Shown here one piece after another: positions 12,819 through 24,539 of a stretch of 64,000 nt of DNA. A program made the position numbers and the translations under genes. Where the stretch lies: the NCBI GenBank assembly GCA_013350335.1, contig CM023539.1:36380631-36444630 (forward strand), read 5' to 3'. The DNA is from Chimonanthus salicifolius. Its lineage: Eukaryota; Streptophyta; Magnoliopsida; Laurales; Calycanthaceae. The notes beneath the pieces were generated by a model. The model worked only from the letters and a program-made list of their open reading frames with translations. It did not search any database and was not told the DNA's origin. Every line of letters starts with the position of its first letter. Position 1 is the stretch's first letter.

Positions 12819-13098
12819 CCTATCACCATTGAATCATCTACTAGTGAGTCAAATATGAAAATATGGTCACCTGATTCAGAACCCACTGAGACTATCAGAA
12901 TCTCATCTTGTAGTAACCCACGTACCCCTTCACCTCATTATTCACCGGACTCTGTACTTAAATCATCCCACCCCATGTACCTCAACTAGTTAACCAACCT
13001 GTACGAGAAGTAGCTCTAGTTGCTCCTTTAGTGGCAGTACAACTACCTATTTGCTTTTTATTTGGACACACCTATGAGTAATGTCCTTTGCAATACCC
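12819..13098 (+). mobile_element. G1 gag-like region, continuation of left arm
   Basis: This resumes the G1 gag-like sequence after the Copia insertion (serine/proline-rich: PDSEPTETIR, then PSPHYSPDS). The same sequence occurs in reverse at about 13140-13470, forming an inverted repeat around a loop of about 40-50 bp. It ends in a degenerate cysteine/histidine region, which may be the zinc-knuckle part of gag. Confidence 0.7.
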
Positions 13099-13139
13099 AC
13101 CTATCTGTACTCTCTGTGAGTAAAAACAGTCAATTCTCA

Positions 13140-13651
13140 CATGCTTTATCGCACCACAGACAGGACAGATAGGTGGGTATCGCAAAGGACATTACTCATA
13201 GGTGTGTCCAAATAAGAAGCAAATAGGTGGTTGTACTGCCATTAAAGGAGCAACTAGAGCTAATTCTCGTACAGTTTGGTTAACTGGCTGAGGTACATGG
13301 GGTTGGGGTGCTTCAAGTATAGAGTCCGGTGAATAATGAGATGAAGGGGTACGTAGGTCACTAAAAGATGAGATTATGATAGTCTCAGTGGGTTCTGAAT
13401 CAGGTGACCATATTTCCATCCCTGAATTACTAGTAGATGATACAATGGTGATAGGACTTCTCCTAGTACCTCTTCACTTAATCCTTGCGGGTATCCTGTT
13501 GTTAGACATGTCTGTCCAAAACAACACAACAGAGCAGTGACATAATGGAATTTTCATAAAAAATCCAACTATGTTTGAACTTACTATAAACATCTAACTA
13601 CATACTACCCATCACAGTCTGAGAGCTTGAACGTAAGCTCTGATACCACCT
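13140..13651 (-). mobile_element. G1 inverted arm: gag-like region and primer site
   Basis: Read on the minus strand, this contains the primer site TGGTATCAGAGC (13637-13648 region), the gag start Met-Ser-Asn-Asn-Arg near 13510, then WSPDSEPTETI and PICFLFGHTYE. It is the reverse copy of 3549-3750 joined to 12824-13098, without the Copia insertion, and so shows the unfilled target. A stop follows the FGHTYE segment. This is not a functional gag. Confidence 0.75.
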
Positions 13652-14770
13652 TGTCAGGCCCCGAATCTACATGTGGGCCCAAAACGCAACTTAATTTTTT
13701 TTTTTAAACACAACATTAACCCATTAATTCTTTTGTGAAAGATCTCCCCTACACACGTGAATCACACGCGTCTAACATTCTAGTCACCACTCCTAAACGT
13801 AACTTAACTGTCCTTACTTTGGCCAACATAACTAACCTACCATTGTCAATATATTGTCTAGTACTTCATGTCGTCGAACACGACTGGCGATATATCGCCC
13901 GTGTCGATGTATCATTCTAGCAACAATAAGTGTTGTCTATTCAGTTCGCCACAATTGACTTTCCATCCGGTCTTACACTTATACTACGTGAGAGATAGTA
14001 TTAAAACATATTAACATACTACTGTAATATACATAAATAAGACAAAACTTACAAACATAGGTTCTTATGCCATATAATTTATATTTATTACAAACACATT
14101 AAAAGCAGGCAAATGGTTTATACATGCAAAAAACTTTAGGACCTTTTAAGTCTCGACTTTCAATGAGGCATCACTGGTCCTTCCAATCCATCATCTGGTT
14201 CATTCCCTGCATTGTAAGGGACGTGAGCAACAACCCAGTGGGGAGAGCTCACCATAAAACAAATGGATATAATGCAACAATGACTAACCGGTGCATGCCT
14301 CAGAAATAGAAATGCATGTTATTATCATATCTCATTTTCACCCTAGGTTCATTCTCTAAGGTATTTAATCAGGTTTGTGCGTATTGCTAACACCAGGGTC
14401 GGTCTCTGCTCTGTCAAAAACACCGGGGTTAACCCCCATTTGAAGTTCCAAACAGAACTTTAAATGCCTCCACGAAAATAATGAAGCAACTTGCAAGTGC
14501 ATAAAGTTTCCACGACTCGGCTTACAAGCACATCCAACCCAGTGGTTCGAGACGGCGCTCGTCCAACATCAGTAGTTACGGCCCAATGGCCAATATCAAT
14601 TTTTCAAAATTATTATCTTTAACAGACTTAACTTAATATCATACTCATTCTGTGCAAATGCATGACAATGCAAAACCATGCATGACTCTCAGTACCCTTC
14701 TTACATGGGGACTTACCCTGAGAGAACCCAATGAGTTTTGATCTTACAATCAGTATTCATACAAATAATG
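13652..14770 (-). mobile_element. G1 LTR, inverted arm (truncated)
   Basis: Minus-strand copy of the last kilobase of the 441-3548 LTR, starting (in minus orientation) next to the primer site and ending about 14770, where similarity to the left LTR stops. Shared landmarks include the GATATATCG palindromes and GAACCCAATGAG. The first two kilobases of the LTR are absent from this arm. Confidence 0.75.
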
Positions 14771-16724
14771 GCACCTGATATGAAATTAATTTTCTCTACT
14801 GTCCTATAATGGCATGTACGTTTTATTACAATTCATTAATTTTTCATAAAAAAATTGAATTTCATGAAAACATTGGAAACTTTGAATGTTAGAAAAATCA
14901 CACAAACATCCTAAAAACAATATTAATCGCATTAAGGGCTCTTCATTTAATTTCAGAAACATTTGTATACCATTTCTTTAAATTTTTCACAAGAAACCCA
15001 AAATAGGAAATTATCCTAGAAAATTTAGATTTCATGAATCTATCAAAATAACACTTAAAAAAATCACACAAACACCTTATAAACACTATCAATCACATTT
15101 ATTTTTTGAAACATACACTATCAATAACACTAATGAATATCTACTCAATTTCATAAACACTTAATATCATTTCTTTAAGTTATTTAAACAATAACCCCAA
15201 AATTGGGATCATCCTAGGGCAAAAATGATGAAAATGCCTGTAAATAGACAAATCTAAATGAAAAAACAGTTAGAGCGGATAAAATCTTTCACATTTGAAA
15301 AGCTTGCTTCTAAACTTTCTTAAAATCATACTCAATGCAAGATTCAAACTAAAATCAGTCAAAATGATAATTTCTTTGATGAATAAAAAAATTGAACAAC
15401 ATCATATTTTAATTGTATCGGCCAATACTGGCCTATACGTATCAGCTACTTAATTGCACGTATTAGTTGTATTATATTTTGTATGGTCGATACATATCAT
15501 ATCAATTGTATATAATACCTTAGGTTCATTTGAGTAAAACCCCCTAATGTTTCCATAATTCTGAAAAAGCCCTTGACTTTTGAAAAAAAAAATAATTAAA
15601 AGCCCATTCTCCTAGTTCATTAATGGAAAATTGATTTATTTTTTCCTTGAGATCTTTTTAGATGCAAATTATAGGGCTTACTTGGAGGTTAATACCACTG
15701 ATTGAGCATGGTGATTAAAAATATTTTATATGAATTAGTAGGATTTCAAAAATCACCTAAATTAGGCAATCAAATGTTAGATTTTAAGGCCAATAACTCA
15801 ATGATGACAAACAATCTTAGTTTCAATCCAAAAGTGAGATTAGCTCTGAAACTGATCAAATAGACACAATATAGAGAAAATTGCTAAACAAACTATCTCA
15901 TGAGGACTCCATAGAATAGTTTACATGGTGTAAACTATGTGGTAAAAGAGTAAATAATTTTTGGAAGGAAGTTGACCTTTAGTCAACATAATCAAGAGGT
16001 CTTTTTAAAAAAAATTATCAAAAATTAGAAACATTTTTAGAATTATAAATACTTCTAGGTTCTTTTCAAATAAACTCAAAAGTTAGTGACTGTTTTAAAA
16101 AAATCCCTTTTAATCAAAGTTTATTTTTAATCAAGTTTAACTACTTCAGTGAATCTAAATATTTTAGAAGTGAATTTATATAGAGCACTTCAAAATATAT
16201 TTTATTAAAATATTATTTAAATGTCAATGTAATAATAATAAAGTAAATACTTTTTTTTATTAAAAAACCTAATAAGGGTGACAGCTGTATAGAAGTCCAT
16301 TTCTTCTTTATTTGGACCCACTATGGGTGGGTTGTAGGTAAAATTCTATTACTAAAGTTAGACAAGGTTGTTAGCATGTTTCACAGAAAATGGGAGCAAG
16401 CACACGGGGCACTAGCATTATTGGAGTTATGATAGAATCCTTGAACCTGGAAATTGCATGCATATTCATGACCAGTGAATACACACAAGGATGGGTGGGT
16501 CCTTGTGTGTCCATCTTTTGAGTTGGACCTGAAAATTGAAATTATGGGCACTCAAAATGATAGGAGATTTTGAGAGATAAAATCTGCACTTGTCATTCTC
16601 TTTAGATGCATCACTTGTCTTTCTTTTTTTTCTTTTTTCCTTTTTTTTTAATTAGAAATTTTCTATTTTGAATTGGTTCACAGTGATGAACTTTCACTCA
16701 AAGCTCTTAAATGAGAATATTAGT
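14771..16724. other. AT-rich relic DNA with a diverged tandem duplication
   Basis: No gene is visible. Positions about 14889-15055 and 15056-15225 look like two diverged copies of one segment (both contain AAATCACACAAACA, CCATTTCTTTAA or a close variant, and ATCCTAG). Near 15415-15500 there is a short run of GTATCGGCC-like inverted motifs of the kind seen in MITEs, without clear ends. The rest is unclassified. Confidence 0.4.
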
Positions 16725-17315
16725 TGAATTCGAAAAGTCTCACATTGCTAGTGGACCTTTAGGTTATGAGGTTTATAAGCACATGAGTTTTTTCTCTTTT
16801 TTTCTTTTTTTGAAGATCAAGGTATCCATACGTCCCTCCTGACTTAGTCAGGCATCCCACTTTCCTAATCCTTAAGGCATACAGTGTCGGCCCTGAGATG
16901 CCCTGAAATCTCAAGGGTCCTAGGCGCAGTTCAAGCCCTGAAATTTCAAGGGCCCTGAGATTATGAGTAAAGTCATTGGTCACATTGGTGGGGGCCTTAG
17001 GTACTGGCCTACTCCGCCTATAACCAGGGCCGGCCCTGAGGGCATGAGTTCCCTTTCCTTTACAGTCGGTTTTTAAGGATGAGTTATACTCATATGTTTT
17101 AACATGGTATCAGAGCGAGGGCACTGTAGGGATGAGTCGGGTTCGTATCTCCAGCTCTACTTGAAGGGAAAGAGTTGAGTGTCTCCAGCCCTAGTACTGA
17201 GGAATAGTGTTAACAAAGTCCCATATTGTTAGTAGATATTTGGGTTATGAGGTTTATAAATACATGTGTTTTTTCTTCTTAACAATCGATTTTTAAGGAT
17301 GAGTTCTATTCTAAT
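16725..17315 (+). mobile_element. TRIM-like element (family T2), decayed
   Basis: A primer site TGGTATCAGAGC (17105) is preceded by an LTR-like segment ending TTTTAACA and followed about 90 bp later by TGTTAACAAAGTCCCATATTG (17208). Both flanking segments share GGTTATGAGGTTTATAA and TTTTTAAGGATGAGTT, so they are the two LTRs of a short non-coding element. The 5' LTR is expanded by foreign DNA, including the hAT derivative at 16882-17038. The outer ends are approximate and no target duplication was found. Confidence 0.65.
16882..17038 (-). mobile_element. 157-bp non-autonomous hAT derivative
   Basis: On the minus strand it starts CAGGGCCGGCCCTG followed by GTTATAGGCGGAGTAGGC, matching the left end of the large hAT element at 24433 (CAGGCCCGGCCCTGCCTATAGGCG). 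The other end is CAGTGTCGGCCCTGAG. Flanking 8-mers AAGGCATA and AGGGCATG agree at six of eight positions, a possible decayed target duplication. It has no coding capacity and would depend on a transposase such as that encoded at 27639-30152. Confidence 0.6.
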
Positions 17316-18532
17316 AAAAAATAAAAATTGACGGCCATTTTCACATTCAAAGACACATTAAAAATTCATAACAATTTTTATAAAATAATTTACAATGGTT
17401 AATTTCTCTTCACATTGGTACATTCATATCAGTAATGCTAAGGTCCTTCCCCGTATATGATGAAAAACTGAGAGTTCAAGAAACAGGAAAAATGCCCTTT
17501 CACCTAATCAAGGGGCCCATTTCACTGTACTACACCATTCTTTCAATTACTAGACCAACGAATTGTCATAAGTTTAGCACCTTCTATTCATTGATGATTA
17601 GATGTCATTTGGTTTTGAGAGCTAGTAAGTTTTTTTTAATTATTCAATCCAAATGTGAGGATCAATTCAATTTACTTGATAATTTGTGTATTAGCCAATT
17701 ATTGGGGTATTGAATGAAAAAACATTTTATATTTAGAGTGAAAAATTAAAAATTTATGAAATAAAGTATAGTTCTCAACTCACATTTACAAGTACCACTA
17801 GAATCACTTCACGAAACCACACGCATGGTCAATCGTCATCATCATCATCAAAACAAAAGTTTCATCTATGTTCAGTTTTCTTAATTTTACTTCTCTATTT
17901 GACTATAGTCAATCATTCCTTTAGTTTCTACGTCTTTTTTTTTTCTTATCTCTCCTTTTAAGACTTACTATTTGTAGTATCTCAACTTTGCGTACTAGAT
18001 CTGTTTTTAATATTCTATTTATATGTCCATACTCACTACCAATGTATTAAAAAATTTAAACAAAAATGCAAACATAAATCCTACAAACATACCAGAAAAA
18101 CACATAGACCCTTACCTACACCACATGCAAACCACCCACCGCATGGTGCATGCATGGTCCTTGTTGACAGCTTGTCTTGGCTCAGAGGACATGGTTGGTG
18201 GTTCCAAGCATGGCTCATTTAGCAAGTGGGCCCTGGGTGACTCACAATGTAGCCCACTAAGTCAAACTTTGGAGTTCAAATTGGGAAGAAACACTTTGAT
18301 TGAGCTGGACTTATTATCCCCTAATTCTTCCCACCCACCATATTTTTTGTCCTAATGTAGAAGTGGGACAACACATATGTTATGCCAAATTGAAATCAGT
18401 CTGTGAATTGTCTCACCTCCATTGTGGGATGGGGATACCTATATTATCCCCCAAAAAAAAAAAAATTTGAAACTGGAATTGTGACTATCTCAAGACGTTT
18501 GTGCATTTTGAATCTGGCTCGGACCCCTTTTT
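17316..18532. other. Unclassified intergenic DNA, possible RTE tail
   Basis: No gene is supported. On the minus strand, positions 18040-17830 end in GATGATGATGATGAC, resembling the trinucleotide tail of plant RTE LINEs seen also near 53940 and 39045; no coding remnant backs this up. The remainder shows nothing I can name. Confidence 0.3.
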
Positions 18533-18840
18533 TGTTGGGGATGCTGCGAACGAGTCCTACATTAGAAGTGTAAAGGGAGATCTAAGGTTTTATAAAAGGT
18601 TTGGGACACTCCACCAAACAGGCTAGTCTTTTGGACCGGAAGTCCAAGTCTTAACAAGTGGTATCAGAGCCAAGTCTCAGGCTAAGTCATATGGGCTTAG
18701 GAGATTCTTCAGGCGAACGGGATAGCCGGCATCGCTCTTTCTGCCAGAGGAGCTCATTCGCAGATCTAAGGGTTTATAAAATACTTGGGTCACTACACTA
18801 AACAAACTAGTCTTTTAGATTGGAAGTCCAAATCCTAACA
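18533..18840 (+). mobile_element. TRIM element (family T1) with both LTRs
   Basis: A 308-bp non-coding element. The 5' LTR is 18533-18656 (TGTTGGGGATG to CTTAACA). The primer site TGGTATCAGAGCC is at 18659. About 90 bp of internal sequence follows, then a 5'-truncated 3' LTR from about 18762 to 18840, ending CCTAACA. The flanks carry TTTTT on both sides (18528-18532, 18841-18845), consistent with a 5-bp duplication though low in complexity. TRIMs encode nothing and move with proteins from other elements. Confidence 0.8.
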
Positions 18841-20846
18841 TTTTTCACCGCACCCATTGCTTGGACTCTCATTAAGGCCTTATGGGTTTTTTAGTATGCC
18901 TATTCACAGCCTGAGTTTTCTACATAAACTCTATCTGTATTATCAAAGTTTAGCTGTAGCTGTATTCCATTGGGCTTTAAAGACAAAAGCCTAACAGTGT
19001 TTCTTTAAATAAATGACAAGTTCAAGTCTGTCTGTTGAAGTTAAAGTCGATTCAATCATTCGGGCTAAGTAAATCCAAGGAACTTTTCAGAGTCAAAATT
19101 CAAATTGTAAAAAGCACATCAGCTAAGTTGGGAGTTGTACCTAGTGCCAGATACCAAGAAAGCCTACAGTGCCACAACACTCTAGAGGATTGATTGACAT
19201 TGGAGCTCAATTAGAGAACCCTAAATTGTGATAACTACACAAAACAAGTGCTTTTATCACAAAATTATGGTCATGATTACTGGGCATGTCTCACAATTGT
19301 GACCCTTTTCTTGCAAAGAGGATGACTAGTGACAGGCTGCAAAAGGAATAACATGACACCTTTGACTGATTGCTGGAGATTTTCAAGAAAGGCTAGCTAA
19401 GGTGTTGTCCAACCATTGGTGGATGTTGATGCAGGCATCGAATTCCGTAAATCCCAACTGGAGTTGGATGGAAGATGACCTTGCCCAATTAGACATAATT
19501 GATGAGTTTGCTCTTCAGATTTATGCTCTAATTGACGGAAAAAAGAGAAGACCTCAGACAAAATCTAATGGACTCACGTGCACTAGGATTAAAGCCCATA
19601 TAAGCAGTTATCGGCCTAGGCACATTTGGAGACAATTTGTGCCTCTAAAGCCCATGAATTCAAATCCAGATGTTGTCAAATCGGTGGACACACAATGTAC
19701 ACATCAGCTTCTGACATGTATGCCACATGGATGCCACCAAGGCAGAAAATCTAATCAATCCATGCGTGGATCTTGTAGGGCCCATTTAGAGTCAAAGTGG
19801 GAAAGAAGTCAAAATGGAAAAATTCCATTGAATGTGAGTTTCCAATTCATGCCTAGATAATGGCTGACCCATTTATTGTTTAAAGGATAAAGAATCCTCA
19901 TTAAATGGTTGAAAAAGGTCCACTCAGGAATCACGACAGCAAGCAATGAAGATTGCAGAGTATTGGGCCTGATTTTCAGGCTTGAGTTGTAAGGAAATCT
20001 GGTGTAACGCCAATGGTAATGACTAATGACAAACAAACAAAGAAGAATAAAAGGATTAAAGGAAGAAAAGAAGAACAGCAAGAGACCGCATTGTTTTCCT
20101 AAAAATCAGCAACAAGATCCAGCAAGAAAAAAAGAAGAGAATAAAGAAGGAAAGAAGTGCCAACAGAGTTAAGAAAGGCCCAAATCGCAGGAAGAAACGA
20201 GGAAGAACAGAGGGTGAGACGACCGAGAAAGGGAAGCAGTCAAGCAGGGACGGTTGACTCAAGTGGTCCGATTTGGTATATTTTTCATTAATTTATTTAT
20301 TTCCTTTTTTATAAAAAATAAGGCCCTATAATTTAAGTGTTAGGCCAGAAATTTGTAATCAGAATTTTTTATCTTAAAATTTATTGAAGCCTAGTCTCCC
20401 CATGTGGTGAATTAGATTTCTTTTGAATTTAATTATGTTGAGTTAATTTTAATTAGAACAAAGAGCCTTTTTATTGCATTTTGAATTTAAACTTTCAATT
20501 AGTGCATTCTTCCAATATCTATTTAAAATTGGATTCACAATTCAAATTGATTCATTTGAAAGATCTTTGAGACTTAATCCGAATTTGAGCTGGATTAAAG
20601 TGCACATGTACTTAAATTTTATTGCAATTAATTCAATTAATGAAGTGCGTTAAAATTTTATACTTGGAATTTAATTCAATTAAATTATCCCATCGAAATT
20701 AGTCTCATCTTTCATTTTTCTTGACAATGACCGAGAGATTTGAGAGAGGGTTTCCGGAGTTTCTATCAACAAAATCCTTCATTCAAGTTGAAAAATTCGA
20801 GTCTAAAATCTAACCTTCAAAAAACACAAAAAAACCAAAAAATATT
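18841..20846. other. Intergenic relic, probably decayed LTR-element DNA
   Basis: No conserved protein. A 152-codon open frame at 19402-19860 has no recognisable domain. The stretch 20280-20700 (AT-rich with AAGGCCCTATAATTTAAGTG and repeated GAATTTAATT) resembles the downstream part of a Tat- or Athila-like LTR, but I find no ends. Treated as unclassified. Confidence 0.35.
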
Positions 20847-22022
20847 TGCTAATCTAAAAGTTAAATCTGCCTCCCTTGTGTCAGATTGAGTTGTTAATTC
20901 CATGACTGAATTCGATTGTGTCAAAAGTTGTAATATTCATGACCGAGTTGATCCTGAGTTGATATACATCTTATACCACATTTTCAGAAGACTGTCAAAT
21001 CAAGCATTGAAGCTTCAGATGCAACAAGACAACGCATCAAGTAAAAAATGCTCGATGAATGCCAACCATGAAGGTAAAACGGACCATAGGTTGAACCTAG
21101 AGAAACCTTAGAGGCTATTGAAGACCATGTAGTGTTTCTCTAATACCGTCAAGATTCTACCCCTCTTTGGAGACTCTTTCTATCTACCAAATATATTTAT
21201 ATAAGTAAAACTATTATAATATGGTAGAGCATAAAGAGAGCTTTCTAGAATGTCCAAAATCATCGAAATCAGATTTTCAAAACAAAAGTTATGGACATTT
21301 TTCTGATCCATAGGTCTGACCCACATGACCTATCGGATCGACCGACGAAGCCCAGAACACAAAGTAGCATTCTCAGGCTTTGTCGGATTGACCGACACTG
21401 AGCATCGGTTCGATCCACAAAACACAGTAACTTGGTCATATCAGTATTTGTCGGATCGACCGACACTGTGCATCGATGCGACCGACAAAACATAGTAACA
21501 TAATTTTGCTCTCTGTTGTTTGTCGGATCGACCGACAATATTATCGATTCAATCGACAATGTGACTGTTGTAAAATCAAAAGAGTTGTTAGGTGTCGGTC
21601 CGACCGACGGAGTATATCGGTCTGACCGACACATGATCGTTGTGTCTTTAAATAAAGCCGTTAGGCGTCAGTTTGACCGACAAAGTGTATCGGTCGAACC
21701 GACACATATCCATTGGGACTTTTTCTCTATATAAGCCAAGCTCATTTCTTGTGCAAAGGTTAAAGAATTATTGGAGAACTTTTTCAAAGAGAAAAACCCT
21801 TGTCCCAAACACTCAAAGAACTTCACTAAGCCACTGTAAGATCATCATAGCTCTTTTAATCTCTCTCTAAGTCACATTTGAAGCATTCATAGGCAAATTA
21901 ATTGAGCATCTAAAGCTTAAATTGAATGTGATTAGAGATCTCTTTAGAGTAAGCCGACACCTATAGTAAAAACTCTTCCTCTCCCTAGAAACCTCTTCTC
22001 CTACTCTTGGTTGTGCATCATT
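20847..22022 (+). repeat. SIRE-type 5' LTR (truncated)
   Basis: Aligns with the first 1.18 kb of the LTR at 22485. A TATA-like CTATATAAG is at 21727-21735. Between 21320 and 21710, upstream of that TATA, lie repeated near-palindromes such as TCGGATCGACCGA and TCGGTCGAACCGA. Similarity to the second LTR stops after GTTGTGCATCATT, the deletion junction. Confidence 0.8.
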
Positions 22023-22484
22023 ATTGGAGCTGACAATCAAGCTGATCAAGAAGGACCTAAGCTGATCAATTTCTGACAAAAAGGGGAGAAGTTTGGTAGA
22101 CAAATGAAGTAGTGAAGTTGGGAAACAATGTGATCATATAATTTGGTAGACAAAAGAAGTATGGGGGAACAATGATTGTTGAAGTTAGGGGGAGCAACAT
22201 AAATTTGAAGTTTTATGGAATATTTATGTGTTGCTAATGCTTATAGGGGAGATTAAAATCCCACCAAAATTATGCCAAATATTTTGTAGGAAAATCTTTT
22301 AAATGAAGGCATATCCAAAGGGGGAGCTTTCAAGTCTTCATTCAAGCCATGGTTGAATGAACGTTTATTCGTATTTATATTCAAATGTTATAACTATGAT
22401 TGTAAAGACTTAAGTCTGGATTTGTCTTTGGGTCTGCATATGTATTTGTCTATGTTTTGTCACGAAATTGACAAAAGGACAAGT

Positions 22485-24218
22485 TGTTAATCTAAAAGTT
22501 AAATATGTCTCCCCTATGTTAAATTGAGTTGTCAATTCCGTGACTGAGTCCGACTGTGTCATAAGTTGTAATATTCATGACCGAGTTGATCTTGAGTTGA
22601 TATACATCTTATACCGCATTTTCGGAAGACCGTCAAAGTCAAATCAAGCATTGAAGCTTCTGATGCAGCAAGACAAGTATCAAGTCAGGAATGCTCAATG
22701 AATGCTAACCATGGAGGTAAAATGGACAATAGGTTCAACCTAGAGAAACATTAGAGGCTATTGAAGACCATGTAGTGTTTCTCTAAGACCGTCAGGATTC
22801 TACCCCTCTTTGGAGAACTCTTTCTATCTGCCAAATATATTTATATAAGTAAAACTATTATAAGAGCATCAAGAGAGCTTTCTAGAATGTCCAAAATCAT
22901 CAAAATCAAATTTTCAGAACAAAAGCCATGGACATTTTTTTGATCCATCGATCTGACCCACATGACCTATCGGATCGACCGACGAAGCCAAGAACACAAA
23001 GTAATATTCTCAGGCTTTGTCGGATTGACCGACACTGAGCATCGGTGCGATCGACAAAACACAGTAACTTGGTCATACTCTCAGTTATTTGTCTGATCAA
23101 ACGGACACTATGCATTGACGCGACCGACAAAACACAGTAACATAACTTTGCTCTCTGTTATTTGTCGGATCGACCTACAATATTATCGTTCGATCAACAA
23201 TGTGACTGTTTATAAAATCAAAAGAGCCGTTAGGTGTCGGTTCGATCGACGGAGTGTATCGGTCGAACCGACACATGACCATTATGCCTTTAAATAAAGC
23301 CGTTATGCATCAATTCGACCAACAAAGTGTATCAGTCGAACCGACACATATCCGTTGGGACTTTTTCTCTATATAAACCAAGCTCATTTATTGTGCAAAG
23401 GTTAAAGAATATTGGAGAACTTTTTCAAAGAGAAAAACCCTTGCCCCAAGCACTCTAAGAACTTCACCAAGCCATTATGAGATCATCATAGCTCTTTTAA
23501 TCCCTCTCTAAGTCACATTTGAAGCATTCATAGGCAAATCAATTGAGCATCTAAAGCTCAAATTGAATGTGATTAGAGATCTCTCTAGGGTAAGCCAACA
23601 CCTATAGGAAAAAGTCTTCATCTCCCTATAAACCTCTTCTCCTACTCTTGGTTGTGCATCATTGGAAGATCTACACTTCACCAAAGAGCCAAGCAAGGAG
23701 AGGAACTTCAAGAACGCGCCACGGCCACTTCGACATCAAGCGGCAAGTGTTCTTGGTAACATCAAAATTACTTCTTTCAATCATTGAGATAATTGTAAAG
23801 GTTGGTGTAAACCTAGTGCAATCAAAGAGAGGTGATTTCTTGGTTTTTGTAAGTCAAAGGTTGGATCTACATCCGGGAAGTAGATAAAAAAGTTGTAATA
23901 GGTTTCATCTCCATCATGAAGAAAAAGTTTTGTGAAATCCTCAAATGGTTTACTCGAGGCGTGGACGTAGGCGAAGTTGCGAAACCACGTAAAAATCTTC
24001 GTGTAAAGATATTCCATCTCTTCTCATCTCCTCTCATTATTGTTATTGTGTTTTATCTTGTATCTTAATTGCACAATTTGGGGATTAATTGGATTAATTT
24101 ATTAAGACCAATTAATTAATTGACTCTCTTTTTAAGGAAATTTAAAAATCCTCTATAGTCCTATTCAACGCCAACCCCCTTCTCGGAATATTCTAGACAT
24201 CAGCTAGCTCAACTAACA
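22485..24218 (+). repeat. SIRE-type 3' LTR
   Basis: A 1.73-kb LTR from TGTTAATCTAAAAG to AACTAACA. Its palindrome cluster (22965-23345) and TATA (CTATATAAA near 23369) match those of the first LTR. The last 550 bp have no counterpart in the truncated first LTR. Confidence 0.8.
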
Positions 24219-24223
24219 ATATT

Positions 24224-24424
24224 TTCATCAACATGTCACCTTTGACTACCAAATGGGATGTCTATGAAAGTGATGGGGACATCATGTCACAGGATGACAT
24301 TGTAGAGACGGATCGGATTGGGAAAATCGCCTTGCCTTTCTTGGAGCATTTTGACCGAGGCAATGGACATTGGAAACCAGCAAGTAAGAGTTTTCCAATG
24401 GTTGGTTTGATGCATATAGGCCTC
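24224..24424. other. Short unclassified host or relic segment split by hAT
   Basis: A short open frame from 24233 runs up to the hAT insertion and would continue after 30302, but it has no known domain and no splice support. I leave it unassigned. Confidence 0.3.
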
Positions 24425-24539
24425 ACTAGTAGCAGGCCCGGCCCTGCCTATAGGCGAACTAGGCGGTCGCCTAGGGCCCCCAAATAGGCAGGGCCCCCAA
24501 TCCATTAAACTTCTCTAAGGCCCATGACAAAAAAGGGCC

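Larger units (their letters stand above)
20847..24218 (+). mobile_element. SIRE/Maximus-type Copia element, internally deleted
   Basis: Two long LTRs (20847 to about 22022, truncated; 22485-24218, complete) flank only about 460 bp of internal 3' sequence. Just upstream of the second LTR lies TTTTGTCACGAAATTGACAA followed by a purine stretch, a pattern typical of SIRE-type elements. The ends are TGCTAATC and AACTAACA and the 5-bp target duplication is ATATT (20842-20846, 24219-24223). Gag and pol are entirely lost, so the element is dead. Assignment to SIRE/Maximus rests on LTR and tract style, not on protein. Confidence 0.8.

Noticed and set aside
12428..12886. Open frame of 152 codons on the minus strand
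   Set aside because: It crosses the Gypsy LTR fragment, the Copia 3' LTR, its target duplication and the G1 gag region antisense, so it is an accident of nested insertions.
17820..17860. Second RTE element on the minus strand
   Set aside because: Only a (GATGAT)n-like run is visible; a plain microsatellite explains it as well.
19402..19860. Open frame of 152 codons on the plus strand
   Set aside because: No domain, no splice or promoter support, odd composition; lies in relic DNA with LTR-like character.
21300..21720. CRISPR-like short repeats
   Set aside because: Units are irregular palindromes inside a plant LTR promoter, without equal spacers or cas genes.
24233..24487. Open frame ahead of the hAT element
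   Set aside because: It reads into the transposon end, has no domain, and no continuation beyond 30302 could be supported.
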